A DNA stretch of 64,000 nucleotides. It comes from Halolamina pelagica. Lineage in GTDB: Archaea > Halobacteriota > Halobacteria > Halobacteriales > Haloferacaceae. Below, in pieces: positions 1 through 10,119 of the stretch. The stretch's first letter is position 1. Each line of letters opens with the position of its first letter. The DNA lies in the NCBI RefSeq assembly GCF_001307315.1, contig NZ_LGUC01000001.1, positions 2,294,001-2,358,000 of the forward strand, in the 5' to 3' direction. The position numbers were made by a program, and so were the translations under genes. The notes beneath the pieces are model-generated. The model saw only the letters and a program-made list of their open reading frames with translations. It was not told where the DNA came from and ran no database searches.

Positions 1-394
1 ACGTGCCGGCGGACGCCGACGAGCGGGAAGCGATCCGCTACAAGATGACGCCCGCCATCTCGGACGGCTTCGCCGAGGAGCACCCCGACCTGATCGAGGA
101 TATCGTCGACTGGCGGCTGGCGTCCGACGCCAGCGAGGCCGGGCGGAATGCACAGGCCGCCGCGGTGCAGGCGTTCGACGCCAGCGACGAACTCGACCAG
201 CTCAGCCTGCCGACGCTGCTCATGCACGGCACCGACGACGAGGTGCTGCCAGTGGCGAACGCCCACGCGCTCGCCGAGGCGCTGCCCCACGCCGACCTCG
301 AACTGTTCGAGGGGGGCCACACCTCTTCTTCGTCGAGCAGGCCGACGCGGTAACCGACCGACTCCGAACGTTCCTCGATACCCATGCCGAGTGA
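1..394 (+). CDS. alpha/beta hydrolase, C-terminal part (cut by window edge, frame broken)
   Basis: This is the C-terminal third of an alpha/beta-hydrolase-fold enzyme; the nucleophile elbow lies upstream of the window. Visible are the acid-residue segment LLMHGTDDEVLP and the catalytic-histidine segment FEGGH, in the usual order. The frame breaks at about 325: as written it stops early after a Ser-rich run. Adding one C in the run after CACAC gives GGHTLFFVEQADAVTDRL and a stop at 392-394, overlapping the ATG of the next gene. That overlap suggests co-transcription with the acyl-CoA synthetase, perhaps as a thioesterase or ester hydrolase for the same substrate. The family is clear; the substrate is unknown. 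Confidence 0.75.
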   Translation, partial: RAGGRRRAGSDPLQDDARHLGRLRRGAPRPDRGYRRLAAGVRRQRGRAECTGRRGAGVRRQRRTRPAQPADAAHARHRRRGAASGERPRARRGAAPRRPRTVRGGPHLFFVEQADAVTDRLRTFLDTHAE

Positions 395-1978
395 GGCGTT
401 CTCGCCGGTCCACGGCCACAGCGCCCGACCGTACGACTGGGTCGGCGCCTGGAGCGGGAAGCGCGCCGAACTCTCCCCGGACCGCGTCGGCCTCGTCGAC
501 GACACGACGGGGCGGGAGTTCACCTACGCCGACCTCGACGCCCGCGCGAACCGGACCGCCCGCCTGCTCAGGACCCACGGCGTCGAAGACGGCGAGCGCG
601 TGGCGGTCGTCTCCCGGAACCGGCCCGCGCTGGTCGACCTCTTTTTCGCCTGCGGGAAGACCGGCGGCGTGTTGGCGCCCCTGTCGCACCGACTCGCTCC
701 GGGGGAGTTGGGCGAACTGCTCGCGAACGTGGACCCGGCGCTGCTGGTCGTCGAGGCGCCGTTCGTGGCGGCCGTCGACGACGCGCTCGCCAGCGTCGAT
801 CTGGACGCGACGGTCCGCGCGCTGCCAGCCGAGGGCGAGCAGGAGGCAGCGGTCGACTACCCCTCGCTCCTCGAGGAGCGACCTGCCGACGATTCGCCGG
901 TCGAGACGGCCGACCTCTCGATGGACGATCCGGCGCTGTTCCTCCACACCGGCGGCTCGACCGGGGTTCCGAAAGAGACCGTGCTGACCCACGGCGGCCT
1001 GCTCTGGAACTCCTTCAACACGATCACCGCGTGGGGGCTGCGCGAGGACGACACCACGCCGATGGTGTTCCCGATGTTCCACACCGGCGGCTGGAACGTG
1101 CTCACGCTGCCGCTGTTCCACATGGGCGGGACGGTCGTGATCGCTCGGGAGTTCGACCCCAGTGAAGTCCTTCGGCTGGTCGAGTCGACGCGGGCGTCGG
1201 TGCTCGTCGCCGTGCCAGCCGTCCTGCGGATGATGACCGAACACGACGACTGGGAGACCACCGATCTCTCGTCGCTGCGGTTCGCCAAGTCCGGCGGCGG
1301 CCCCTGTCGCGACGCGGTGCTTCGGGCGTGGTGGGACCGCGGCGTCGACCTCTCACAGGGGTACGGTCTCACCGAGTGCGGCCCGAACAACTTCACGATG
1401 CCCGACAGCTGGCCCCGGGAGAAAGCCGACAGCGTCGGCGTGCCCGCGATGCACGTCGACGCCCGGGTCGTCGACGATAGCGGCGAGGAAGTCGAAGAGG
1501 GCGAGGTGGGCGAGCTCGAACTCGCCTCGCCCCACGCTGCCGACCGGTACTGGGGGAACGAGGCGGAGACCCGGGAGACGTTCGGCCCGACGGGCGACGC
1601 CGACGGCGGCTGGGTCTCGACGGGCGATCTCGTGCGCGTCGACGAGGCGGGGTACTACTACATCGAGGGACGGAAGAAGAACATGTTCGTCTCCGGCGGC
1701 GAGAACGTCTACCCCGCCGCCGTCGAGAACGCCCTCACCGACCACAGGAAGGTCGAAGAGGCGGTCGTGATCCCCATCCCCGACGAGACGTGGGGGAGGT
1801 CGGGAAGGCGGTAGTCGTGGGCGACGAGTCGCTGACACTGTCGGAGCTGACCGAGTTCCTCGACGGCCGGCTGGCGTCGTTCAAACACCCGAAGGCGCTG
1901 GCGTTCGTCGACGAGATGCCGACCTCCGGGCCGTCGAAGATCGACCGCAGCGCGGTCGACGATCGGTTCGGGGAGTAG
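384..1978 (+). CDS. AMP-binding acyl-CoA synthetase (frame broken near 1795)
   Basis: Adenylate-forming ligase that would activate a carboxylic acid to its acyl-CoA via acyl-AMP. Motifs in order: phosphate loop TGGSTGVPK (about residue 190), YGLTECGP (about 328), STGDLVRVDEAGYYY with IEGRKKNMFVSGGENVYP (about 415-440), and the C-terminal lysine motif GPSKIDR. Corrected length is about 531 residues, normal for the family. As written the frame ends at 1814; adding one base in the G run at about 1795 gives PDETWGEVGKAVVV and continues to 1978. The start is the ATG that overlaps the hydrolase stop. The neighbouring dehydrogenase, importer and KAS III-like gene point to use of an imported acid; the actual acid is not visible. 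Confidence 0.88.
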
Positions 1979-2001
1979 GCAGGCAAGACGGGAGGGGGAG
2001 G

Positions 2002-2862
2002 TTACTCGTACGTCCCCGTCATCCCGCCGTCGAACAGCAGGTCCCCGCCGTTGAGGTGTTTCGCGTGCTCCGAGAAGCCGAACACGAACAGGTTCGCCAC
2101 CTCGACGGGGCTCATCATCCGCTTCGTTCTGGACTGGCCGAGCATCACGTCCTCGACGACCGCCTGCTCGGTCAGCCCGCGCTGTTCGGCGGTGTCGGGG
2201 ATCTGGCCGGTCACCAGCGGCGTCGAGACGTACCCCGTCGACACCGAGAACGCCCGCACGTCGCCGTCCCCCTCGGCGGCGAGTGACTGGGTGAGTCCCC
2301 GGATCCCGAACTTACAGACGTTGTACGCCACCTTGTCGCTCGTCGTGTAGTGGCCGTGCACCGACGCCATGTTGCCGACGGCGCCGCCGCCCGCCTCGCG
2401 CATGTGCGGGAACGCGTGCTTGGACAGGAGCGTGGGGGCGCGGAGCATCACCGCCTGCATCAGGTCGTACTGCTCGGCCGGGAACTCCTCGATGGGGGCG
2501 ACGTGCTGGAGGCCGGCGACGTTCGCCAGGAAGCGCAGCTCCCCGAGCTGGGCCGCTGCGTCGACGATCCGCTCGATGTCGGCGTCGTCGGTCAGGTCCC
2601 CTTCGACCGGCTGGACCGTCCCGTCGGCGCCGATCTCGGCAGCGCGGTCGACAGTTCCCGCGAGCCCGTCGGCGTCCACGTCGGTCGCGGCGACGGTGCA
2701 GCCGTTCGCCGCCAGCGCGACCGCGGTGGCGCGGCCGATCCCCGAGGCCGCACCGGTGACCAACGCGACCGAATCCGCAGCGTAGCGGTCGTCGTCCACG
2801 TCGAGGACGTTCGCGGCGGTGAGCTCCGGCCCGTCGGCGCCCGGGATGGGGTCGTCGGTCAT
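2002..2862 (-). CDS. short-chain dehydrogenase, 3-hydroxybutyrate dehydrogenase-like
   Basis: NAD(P)-dependent SDR oxidoreductase. The Rossmann motif is TGAASGIGRA near the N-terminus (after about 35 extra residues), followed by the catalytic serine in NMASVHG and the YNVCK form of YxxxK. The NMASVHG block and the C-terminal FDGGMTGTYE resemble 3-hydroxybutyrate dehydrogenases, so ketone-body or short 3-hydroxyacid oxidation is a fair guess. I chose the ATG at 2862; an in-frame start 24 bases further upstream would add eight residues. It points away from the regulator at 2989, so the 126-bp gap holds both promoters. It converges on the acyl-CoA synthetase. Confidence 0.85.
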   Translation of the reverse strand: MTDDPIPGADGPELTAANVLDVDDDRYAADSVALVTGAASGIGRATAVALAANGCTVAATDVDADGLAGTVDRAAEIGADGTVQPVEGDLTDDADIERIVDAAAQLGELRFLANVAGLQHVAPIEEFPAEQYDLMQAVMLRAPTLLSKHAFPHMREAGGGAVGNMASVHGHYTTSDKVAYNVCKFGIRGLTQSLAAEGDGDVRAFSVSTGYVSTPLVTGQIPDTAEQRGLTEQAVVEDVMLGQSRTKRMMSPVEVANLFVFGFSEHAKHLNGGDLLFDGGMTGTYE

Positions 2863-2988
2863 AGCGAACGGCAGTTCCCGAACCACCCAATAAGGGCGGG
2901 TTCAGGTGTGAACCCGTTCGGGGTGCCATCACGGAAACGCTTAAGACCGGTTAGGCGAATCGTTCATGATAGTCCAGTACCAACCCCC

Positions 2989-3690
2989 ATGATCGATATC
3001 GCACTCGATATGCGGCAGTACGACTGCCCCTTCATCGACACGACCGACGATGCCGAGTTGAGCTTCGCGGCGTCGTACTGGGAGTTCAACCCCGCGGCGG
3101 GGGAGCTGGAGACCCGGATGGTCGTGGAGGCGCCCGACCGCTACGAACTCGACGAGGGGTTGTCGATGCTCCGTGACCATCGGGGAATGCAGGGGTTCGA
3201 TCTCCTCGCCAAGCGCGACGGCGCGGCGCGCATCCGGACGACGATCGAGGAGACGAGCGCGATGCGCACCATCCGACAGAACGAGGGGTACGTCACCGGC
3301 CCGTTCTACATCGAGGACGGCCGCGAGACGTGGCACGTCGGGTTCGACAACGACGGCCTGGCCGACGGCGCGCTCTCGGGGCTGGAGCGCAACAACGACT
3401 TCTCCGTCCTCTCCCGGGAAGACACCAGCATCCCGGAGGTGTCCGAACTGATGAGCAACGCCGGCGCCGCGATGACGCTGATCGACGGCTGCCGAGAGCT
3501 CTCCGACACGGAACGCGAGACGCTCGAAACCGCGGTGAATGGCGGCTACTTCGAGAGCCCGCGAAACGCGACGTTGGGCGATCTGGCCGACGAGTTCGAC
3601 GTGTCCAAACCCGCCGCCTCGAAGAACCTCCGGCGGGCCGAGCGAAAGCTGATCGAGCGGGTCGTCGACGCGCTCGGTGAGCTGGAGTAA
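2989..3690 (+). CDS. HTH_10 (bacterio-opsin-activator type) transcriptional regulator
   Basis: A 233-residue haloarchaeal regulator. The N-terminal roughly 155 residues form the alpha/beta sensor region seen in bat-like proteins. The C-terminal roughly 60 residues are the HTH_10 domain: LSDTERETLETAVNGGYFES, then a helix-turn-helix around LADEFDVSKPAASKNLRRAE. No PAS or GAF domain is present, so this is the short form. The ATG at 2989 sits about 45 bp after a TATA-like CTTAAG at 2940-2945. Divergent from the SDR and just upstream of the importer operon, it is the natural candidate to control this acid-utilisation block (inference from position). Confidence 0.85.
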   Translation: MIDIALDMRQYDCPFIDTTDDAELSFAASYWEFNPAAGELETRMVVEAPDRYELDEGLSMLRDHRGMQGFDLLAKRDGAARIRTTIEETSAMRTIRQNEGYVTGPFYIEDGRETWHVGFDNDGLADGALSGLERNNDFSVLSREDTSIPEVSELMSNAGAAMTLIDGCRELSDTERETLETAVNGGYFESPRNATLGDLADEFDVSKPAASKNLRRAERKLIERVVDALGELE

Positions 3691-3771
3691 CCGCCGGATG
3701 GCCGCTTACGCCCGGATTATTCACATGTTAACCCACCCATCCATAGTGGGAGAGAGTCTCACGATAAGGAT

Positions 3772-5114
3772 ATGGCGCGAAAGCTATCCCGACGTGGAAT
3801 GCTTCGAGCGACCGGCGCGGCCGGCGTCGCCGGACTCGCAGGTTGTACAGATGCACTCGGTGACGGCGGTGGATCGATGAAGATCGGCGTACTCCAGCCC
3901 GTATCCGGCGACCTCGGCTACTACGGTAAACAGGCACTCTGGGGGTTCTTCGCCGGCATGGCCTACAAGGGCGACACCGATCCGATCGAGGACTCCACCA
4001 CGGGGACCTACACCGCGACCGCCGGCGACACCGAGTACGAGCTGCTGGTCCGGGACAGTAAGTTCGACGCGGACACCGCCCAGTCGGCGGCGACGGACCT
4101 CGTCGAGAACGAGGACGTGGACATGCTGTTCGGGACGGCGTCCTCGGGGCAGCGGGGCGAGTGATCGACACGGTCGTCGACACGGCCGACGTGCCGTTCA
4201 TGGCCGGGCCCGCGGCGTCCGCCGGTATCTCCTCGAACGAGGGGACCTGTTCGGACATCGTGTTCCGGGCCTCCGAGAACACCGCGATGGACGCCCGGTC
4301 GGGCGGGAAGTACGTCGCCCAGGAGACCGACATCTCCTCGGTGTACCTCTTCGGCGCCGACTACTCCTTCGGCCGTGCGGTGGTCAACAACTACGAGGAG
4401 GTGCTGTCGAACAACGGCGTCGAGATCCTCGACAAGCGCTTCGTCCCGCAGGGGTACAGCGAGTGGGAGGGCCTGCTCGACAACGCCGAGGAGGCCGGCG
4501 CCGACGGCGTCGTCGGCGGCTTCACCGTCGCGACGCTGCCCGCGATGTTCACCTCCTACCTGCAAGGCGACTACAGCTACTCGGTGTTCGGCGGCCTCGC
4601 GACCCGGATCACCAACGCCGTCGTGGGGCAGACGCTCCAGCAGGCGCTGGGCGAGCCCCTGACCCAGGAGAAGATCGACAACTCCGGGCTCGGCCCGTTC
4701 ACGACGCGGTACCACTGGAACCAGTACGACAACGAGATCAACAGCACGTTCGTCGAGGACTACACGAACGCCTACGGCACCGTCCCCGACCTGTTCTCCT
4801 CGGGCACGTTCACCGCCGCCTCCGCGATCGTGCAGGCCGTCAACTCGGCCGGCTCGACGAGCGGCTCGGACGTGGCCGAGGCGCTCCGCGGCATGACCGT
4901 CACGGACACGCCGAAAGGCGAGGACGGCTACACGTTCCAGGAGTACAACAACCAGGCCCGCTCGGCGATGACCGTCGCCAACCTCGCGCCCACCAGCGAC
5001 GAGTGGAGCGACAACTGGCAGGCCGCGATCCAGCCCGGCGAGCCGCTCGCGACGATCGGGAAGGACGAGACCACGATCCCCGCCGACGCGCCGGGGATGA
5101 ACTGCTCGCTCTAG
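3772..5114 (+). CDS. branched-chain amino acid/amide-type ABC transporter substrate-binding lipoprotein (frame broken near 4150)
   Basis: Periplasmic-binding-fold receptor of a Liv/amide-type ABC importer. The N-terminus has a twin-arginine signal, SRRGMLRATGAAGVAG, and a lipobox LAGC, so it should be exported folded and lipid-anchored. The mature protein begins KIGVLQPVSGDLGYYGKQAL, the typical start of peripla_BP_6 receptors. The frame as written stops at 4164; one extra G in the GGGG run near 4145 restores continuity into VIDTVVDTADVPFMAG and on to 5114, about 447 residues. The stop lies directly before the ATG of livG, so it is the first gene of a tight operon. The ligand cannot be read from sequence. 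Confidence 0.88.
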
Positions 5115-5938
5115 ATGCTCCGCACCGCCGGACTGACCAAACGCTTCGGCGGGCTCACCGCCGTCGACAGCGTCGACTTCCGGCTTCGCGAGGGGGAGCT
5201 CTGTTCGCTGATCGGTCCCAACGGCGCCGGCAAGACGACGTTTTTCGACCTGCTGACCGGCGCGCTCGAGCCGAGCGCCGGCAGCATCGAGCTCCGCCGG
5301 GGCGGCGAGTGGGCGCCGCTCACCGACGCCTCCCCGGCGGAAGTCGCGCAGGCGGGGGTCCACCGATCCTACCAGATCACGAACGTGTTCCCCGAGCGGA
5401 CCGTGCTGGAGAACGTCCGCGTGGCCGCACAGGCTGCGGGGCCGAACGACTGGAAGGGGTGGCGCAACGCCAACGCCTTCGAGGAGCACATCGGCGAGGC
5501 CCACCGGATCCTCGACCGTGTGGGCCTCGACACGCTGGCCGAGCAGCCTGCGAGCGCGCTCTCCCACGGCGAGAAGCGCCAACTGGAGGTCGGGATCGCC
5601 CTCGCCGGCGATCCCGACGTGCTGTTGCTCGACGAGCCCAACGCGGGCGTCTCGAGCGAGAGCGTCGACGACATCATCGACCTGATCGCCGACGTGTCCC
5701 GCGACCACGCGGTGTTGCTGGTCGAACACAACATGGACATCGTGATGAACGTCTCCGACCGCATCGTCGTGCTGAATCAGGGCGCCGTCATCGCCGACGG
5801 CGAGCCGGCGGCCGTCCAGAACGATCCCGCAGTCCAGCAGGCGTACCTCGGCGGCTACGGCGAGGACGGCGGGGACGACCCCACGACCAGTGGGGCGACG
5901 GCGGGCGCCGACGGCGACGCCGAGGGGCCGACCCGTGA
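5115..5938 (+). CDS. livG: Liv-type ABC transporter ATPase LivG (frame uncertain at 3' end)
   Basis: First ATPase of the importer. Walker A GPNGAGKTTF lies at about residue 35, a Q-loop in SYQITNVFPE, signature ALSHGEKRQLEVGIAL and Walker B VLLLDEPNAGV, with the H-loop in LLVEHNMDIV. The signature reads LSHGE instead of LSGGQ, a usual variant in LivG. The conserved protein ends around QQAYLGGYG (about 5862). After that the written frame runs on to 6317 through livF, which is unnatural. One missing base in the Gly/Asp-rich tail would give a TGA at 5936-5938 overlapping the livF GTG, as in the other junctions here, so I place the end there. Confidence 0.85.
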
Positions 5939-6633
5939 GCCTGCTCGAACTCGACGGCGTCGAGACGTACTACGGCGAGAGCCACATCCTCGAAGGCGTC
6001 GACCTGGAAGTCGAGGAGGGGGAAGTGGTCGCGCTGATGGGCCGCAACGGCGTCGGGAAGACGACGACGCTGCGGAGCATCCTCCAGCTCACCCCGCCCC
6101 GCGAGGGGTCGATCCGCTACCGGGGCGAGGAGCTGATCGGCAAGGAGACCCACGAGGTCGCCGAGGCCGGCGTCGGGTGGATCCCCGAGGACCGCCGGAT
6201 GTTCAGCCAGCTCACCGTCGAGGAGAACGTCCGCATCGCCGTCCCGAAAGGCTCGGACGTGGAAGCGGGGCTCGAACTCGCCTGGGACGCGTTCCCCGAC
6301 CTCGAGGAGATCCGTGACCGCGACGCCGGCGACCTCTCCGGCGGCCAGCAGCAGATGCTCGCGATCGCCCGCGGCCTCGTGGGGGAGAACGACCTGCTGA
6401 TGGTCGACGAACCCAGCGAGGGGCTCGCGCCGCTGATCGTCGAGGCCGTCCACGACGCGCTCGAATCGGTGGCCGGCGAGACGACGATCCTCCTGGTCGA
6501 GCAGAACCTCCCGATGGCGCTCGATCTGGCCGACCGCTTCTACGTACTGGACCACGGCGTCGTCGTCGACAGCGGCGACGCCGACGCGGTATCGACCGAC
6601 TCCGAACGGCTCAGGAGGCATCTCTCGGCATGA
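5935..6633 (+). CDS. livF: Liv-type ABC transporter ATPase LivF
   Basis: Second ATPase of the importer, 232 residues and intact. It shows Walker A GRNGVGKTTT, the LivF-typical WIPEDRRMFSQLTVEENV, signature LSGGQQQM, Walker B LLMVDEPSEGLAP and H-loop ILLVEQNLPM. The GTG at 5935 is chosen because it gives the normal N-terminus MSLLELDGVETYYG and a four-base overlap with the expected livG stop. Its own stop overlaps the livH ATG (ATGA at 6630-6633). It acts at the cytoplasmic face with LivG to power import through LivH/LivM. Confidence 0.93.
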   Translation: MSLLELDGVETYYGESHILEGVDLEVEEGEVVALMGRNGVGKTTTLRSILQLTPPREGSIRYRGEELIGKETHEVAEAGVGWIPEDRRMFSQLTVEENVRIAVPKGSDVEAGLELAWDAFPDLEEIRDRDAGDLSGGQQQMLAIARGLVGENDLLMVDEPSEGLAPLIVEAVHDALESVAGETTILLVEQNLPMALDLADRFYVLDHGVVVDSGDADAVSTDSERLRRHLSA

Positions 6634-7642
6634 CGGGGGGCGTACTCGCACCGCTGTTCGTCGACGCCCTCGGGGAGTTCTTCCGGCCCGGAACGCTGTC
6701 GGAGGTGTTCCTGAACGGGCTGTCGAAGGCCGCGCTGTACGCGATGATCGCCAGCGGGCTGACGCTGGTGTTCGGGCTGTTGGGCGTGCTGAACTTCGCT
6801 CACGGCTCGTTCACGATGCTCGGCGCCTACCTCGGCGGGCTGGTGATGGTCGTGCTGGTCGGGAGCGCGACGGGCGATCTCGCCCGCGTGCTGTTCTTCC
6901 TGATCGGCACGCTGCTGGTGTTCGCTGCGATCGGCGCGCTGGGCGGCGCCGTCGAAGTCGGGCTCATCCGCCAGCTGTACGACCGACCGCCGATCTACCA
7001 GATCCTGCTGACGTTCGGCCTGGCGCTCGTGCTCGACGAGCTGGCGCGCATCGTCGTCGCGTTCTACGGGCTCCAGCCGGTCACCGACTGGCGCGACGCG
7101 CTCGGTACCAAGCCCGCGTTCATGGCCGAAAACATCGAGTTCGCCGGCCTCACGGTCGGGCCGCTCGACCTGTTCCAGATCGCCTTCGGGACGATCACCA
7201 TCGGCGCCGTCTGGCTGTTCCTCACGCGGACTCGCTACGGGATGGTGGTCCGGGCCGGCAGCGAGGACGACGAGATGACCGCCGCGCTGGGTATCGACGT
7301 GAACCGCGTGTTCACGACCGTGTTCGCGCTCGGCTCCGCGATCGCCGGCGTCGCCGGCATGCTGCTGATGTGGGATCCCGTCTGGGGGGCGAGCCTCCCG
7401 CTGGCCCACGAGACGCTGCTGCCCGCGTTCGTCGTCGTGATCGTCGGCGGCCTCGGGACGTTCCGGGGCACCGTCGTCGCCGCCGGCCTCGTCGGCATGG
7501 TCGACGCGACGATGACGTGGTGGTTCCAGAACGCGATCACCTTCACCGGTCTCCCCGAGATGATGATCTTCCTCGTACTCGTGCTGACGCTGATCGTACG
7601 GCCGCAGGGACTGTTCGGCGTCGAGGAGGTGGGGGCCATTAG
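6630..7642 (+). CDS. livH: Liv-type ABC transporter permease LivH
   Basis: Membrane permease with about eight hydrophobic segments and the LivH signature GLTLVFGLLGVLNFAHGS near the N-terminus. The family normally ends just after VRPQGLFG, seen here at about 7615. As written, the frame does not stop there but continues into the next permease. Adding one G in the GGGGG run at 7631-7635 yields VEEVGGH followed by TAG at 7640-7642, a normal LivH end. The apparent LivH-LivM fusion is therefore probably a sequence error, though a genuine fusion cannot be excluded. Confidence 0.85.
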
Positions 7643-8964
7643 CGACTCCGCCTCCGACGCCGTCGACGGGGTCGACCCGGCGGTTCCCGAGGAGGACACC
7701 ATCGCCGCCGCGAGCGGCACCGAGTGGTGGCGGCGCTACCTCCGCGACCACACCGCCCACGCGCTCGTCGTCGCGGCGCTGGCGCTGTACCCGTTCGTGT
7801 ACGCGCTGCTCGTGGCGTCGCCGCTCGGCACCGAGGCCGAGACGCTGCTGCCGCGGGTCGACACGATGGTCGGGGTGTTCTACTTCGGCCTGTTCGCGAT
7901 GTCGTTCGACTTCGTCTCCGGCTACACGGGCTACCTCTCCTTCGGCCACGCCATCTTCTACGGCACGGGCGCGTACTTCGTCGTGCTCGCGGCCAACGGC
8001 CAGGTGCCGCTGCTCGCGCCGGGGACCCCGTTCATGCTCATGCTGCTGCTGGCTGGGCTGCTCGCGGTCGTGATCGCGCTGGCGATCGGCGCGCTCTCGT
8101 TCCGGCTCTCGGGGTGTACTTCGCGATGATCACCCTCGGGTTCGCCCAGGTCGCGTACGTGTTCGTCCGCGGCTGGGACTACGTGAGCGAGAACCCGAAA
8201 GACGGCGCCGCGGTGTCGACCGATATCCACCCCAGCGGCTTCGACGTCGGGGTGCCGGGGATCGACGCGTTGAACCTCGAGATCGGCCGACTGGCGGGCG
8301 ACAGCGTGGAGTTCCTGTTCGTTTCGCTGTCGGGGACGGAGGTGTCGTACTACATGGTCGGGCTGGTGGTGTTGGTCTGCTACCTCGCGATGCAGCGACT
8401 GATTCACTCGCCGTTCGGCACGGTGCTGCTGGCGATCCGCGAGAACGAGGAGCGCGCCGAGGCCGTCGGCTACGAGCCGTTCCAGTTCAAACTCGCGGCG
8501 TTCGCGATCAGCGGCTTCTTCGCCGCGATCGCCGGCGGGCTGAGCGGGGGGTACGGCCGCTCGGTCGCCCCCGACGACTCGATGTACTTCCTCGTCACCG
8601 GCGACGCGCTGCTGGCGTCGATCATCGGCGGCTTCGGCACGCTGGCCGGGCCGCTGTACGGCCGGCTGTTCGACGAGACCGTCCGGGAGTTCCTCTCGAA
8701 ACGGGGCTCGGGCGGGGGCTGCTGCCGTACCTCCGGGATCACCTCCCGGCGGGCGTGATGGAGGCCGACCTCGTCGGCGGGCTCACCGTCGGCGGCGCCA
8801 TCGAGACGTTCCTCAACGGCCACGCGAGCCTCTACGTCGGCGTGATCTTCGTGCTGTTCGTGCTGTACGTGCCGAACGGCCTGCTCGGCACCGTCCGTGA
8901 CCGCCTCGGCGGCACGGTCGCGAAACGGCTCCCCGACTACCTCGACCGCTACCGGCGCGACTGA
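7629..8964 (+). CDS. livM: Liv-type ABC transporter permease LivM (frame broken near 8113 and 8715)
   Basis: Second permease. The N-terminal half has SFDFVSGYTGYLSFGHAIFY, the LivM counterpart of the LivH box. It then breaks inside the conserved GVYFAMITLGFAQ: one extra G at about 8113 (CTCGGGGTG) restores SGVYFAMITL. A second break at about 8715, in a G-rich stretch, separates AGPLYGRLFDETVREFLS from LLPYLRDHLPAG and the C-terminal segment ending VPNGLLGTVRDRLGG. The start is uncertain: GTG at 7629 is in frame, while an ATT at 7638 aligns with the usual MSDS-like beginning. About 445 residues after correction. Last transporter gene of the operon. Confidence 0.83.
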
Positions 8965-8994
8965 TCGGTCGAGGCCCCTTTCGACGACAACGCT

Positions 8995-10008
8995 ATGACT
9001 GTCTCACTCACCGGCTACGGCCGCTACGTACCGCAGGAAACGATCACCGGCGAGGCGATCGCCGACCGCTCGGGCATCCCCGAGGACGTGGTCGTCGAGA
9101 AGATGGGCGTCACCGAGAAACACGTCTGCCCGCCCGACGACGACCACGTCACCGACATGGGGGTCACCGCGGCCCGCGACGCGCTCGACGACGCGGGGGT
9201 CGACGCCGAAACTGTCGATCTGGTACTGTACCACGGCTCGGAGTACAAGGACCACGTCGTCTGGTCGGCCGCCGCCGACATCGCCGACCGCATCGGCGCC
9301 GTGGACGCCTACGCGACCGAGAGCTACTCGCTGTGTGCGGGCCAGCCGATCGCGTTCCGCCAGGTCGCCGCACAGCTCGAGGCCGGCGACGTGGGGACGG
9401 CGCTGCTCGTCGGCGCCAGCCGCGAGGAGGACCTCGTGGACTACACGGACACCGACGCCTCGTTCATGTTCAACTTCGGGTCGGGTGCGTGTGCGACCGT
9501 GCTCGAACGCGACGCCGGCCAGCGCACGCGGGCGACCGTCCACGGCCACGCCGCGAGAACCGACGGCTCGTTCTCGCGGGACGTGATCATGCCCGCCGGC
9601 GGGTCGGAACGGCCGCCCAGCCGGGCCACCGTCGACGCGGGGCTCCACGCGCTGACGGTACCCGACCCCGACGGCATGAAGGAACGGCTCGGCGAGGTGA
9701 GCCTGGCGAACTTCCTCGCAGTCGCCGACGACGCGCTCGCGGAGGCAGGACTGAGCCGCGGGGCGATCGACTTCGTCGCGCTCACCCACATGAAGCGGTC
9801 GTTCCACGACTACCTCACCGACGAACTCGGCGTCGGCGACGGCCACCACTACCTCGACGAGTACGGCCACGTCCAGAGCGTCGATCAGGTGCTCGCCCTG
9901 GACGAAGGGCTGGAACGCGGGCTCGTTGAGGACGGCGACGTGGTCCTGTTCCTCGCCGCCGGAACGGGCTACACCTGGGCGGCGAGCGTGCTGCGCTGGG
10001 TGGACTGA
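8995..10008 (+). CDS. 3-oxoacyl-ACP synthase III-like thiolase-fold enzyme
   Basis: A 337-residue KAS III/FabH-fold condensing enzyme. The nucleophile is Cys114 in SLCAGQP, and the catalytic histidine is His265 in VALTHMKRSFHDYL. At the position of the usual active-site asparagine (GNTSAAS) it has GHVQS, so the Asn appears to be His292. Archaea make no fatty acids by a FAS system, so classic FabH function is unlikely. With the upstream acyl-CoA synthetase and importer, a Claisen condensation or cleavage on an acyl-CoA is more plausible (inference). It follows livM by 30 bp on the same strand and probably belongs to the same operon. Confidence 0.82.
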   Translation: MTVSLTGYGRYVPQETITGEAIADRSGIPEDVVVEKMGVTEKHVCPPDDDHVTDMGVTAARDALDDAGVDAETVDLVLYHGSEYKDHVVWSAAADIADRIGAVDAYATESYSLCAGQPIAFRQVAAQLEAGDVGTALLVGASREEDLVDYTDTDASFMFNFGSGACATVLERDAGQRTRATVHGHAARTDGSFSRDVIMPAGGSERPPSRATVDAGLHALTVPDPDGMKERLGEVSLANFLAVADDALAEAGLSRGAIDFVALTHMKRSFHDYLTDELGVGDGHHYLDEYGHVQSVDQVLALDEGLERGLVEDGDVVLFLAAGTGYTWAASVLRWVD

Positions 10009-10119
10009 GGGGCGCCGGAGCCCGGTTTCAGTGTTCGGATCTGTCTCTGAAACGCCCGGCGAGTAGTTCGTGCGTACACAGCCAGTCAGAGAAAGGATAC
10101 AAACCGGAAATACAGTCTT

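Noticed and set aside
5115-6317. livG frame continuing as a 400-residue protein
   Set aside because: The extra 130 residues are Arg/Gly rich and antiphase to livF. A missing base near the LivG C-terminus explains it better.
6630-8129. A single long frame that looks like a LivH-LivM fusion
   Set aside because: LivH ends normally after VRPQGLFG if one G is added in the GGGGG run, giving a stop at 7640-7642. The same type of one-base loss is common in this window, so a true fusion is less likely.
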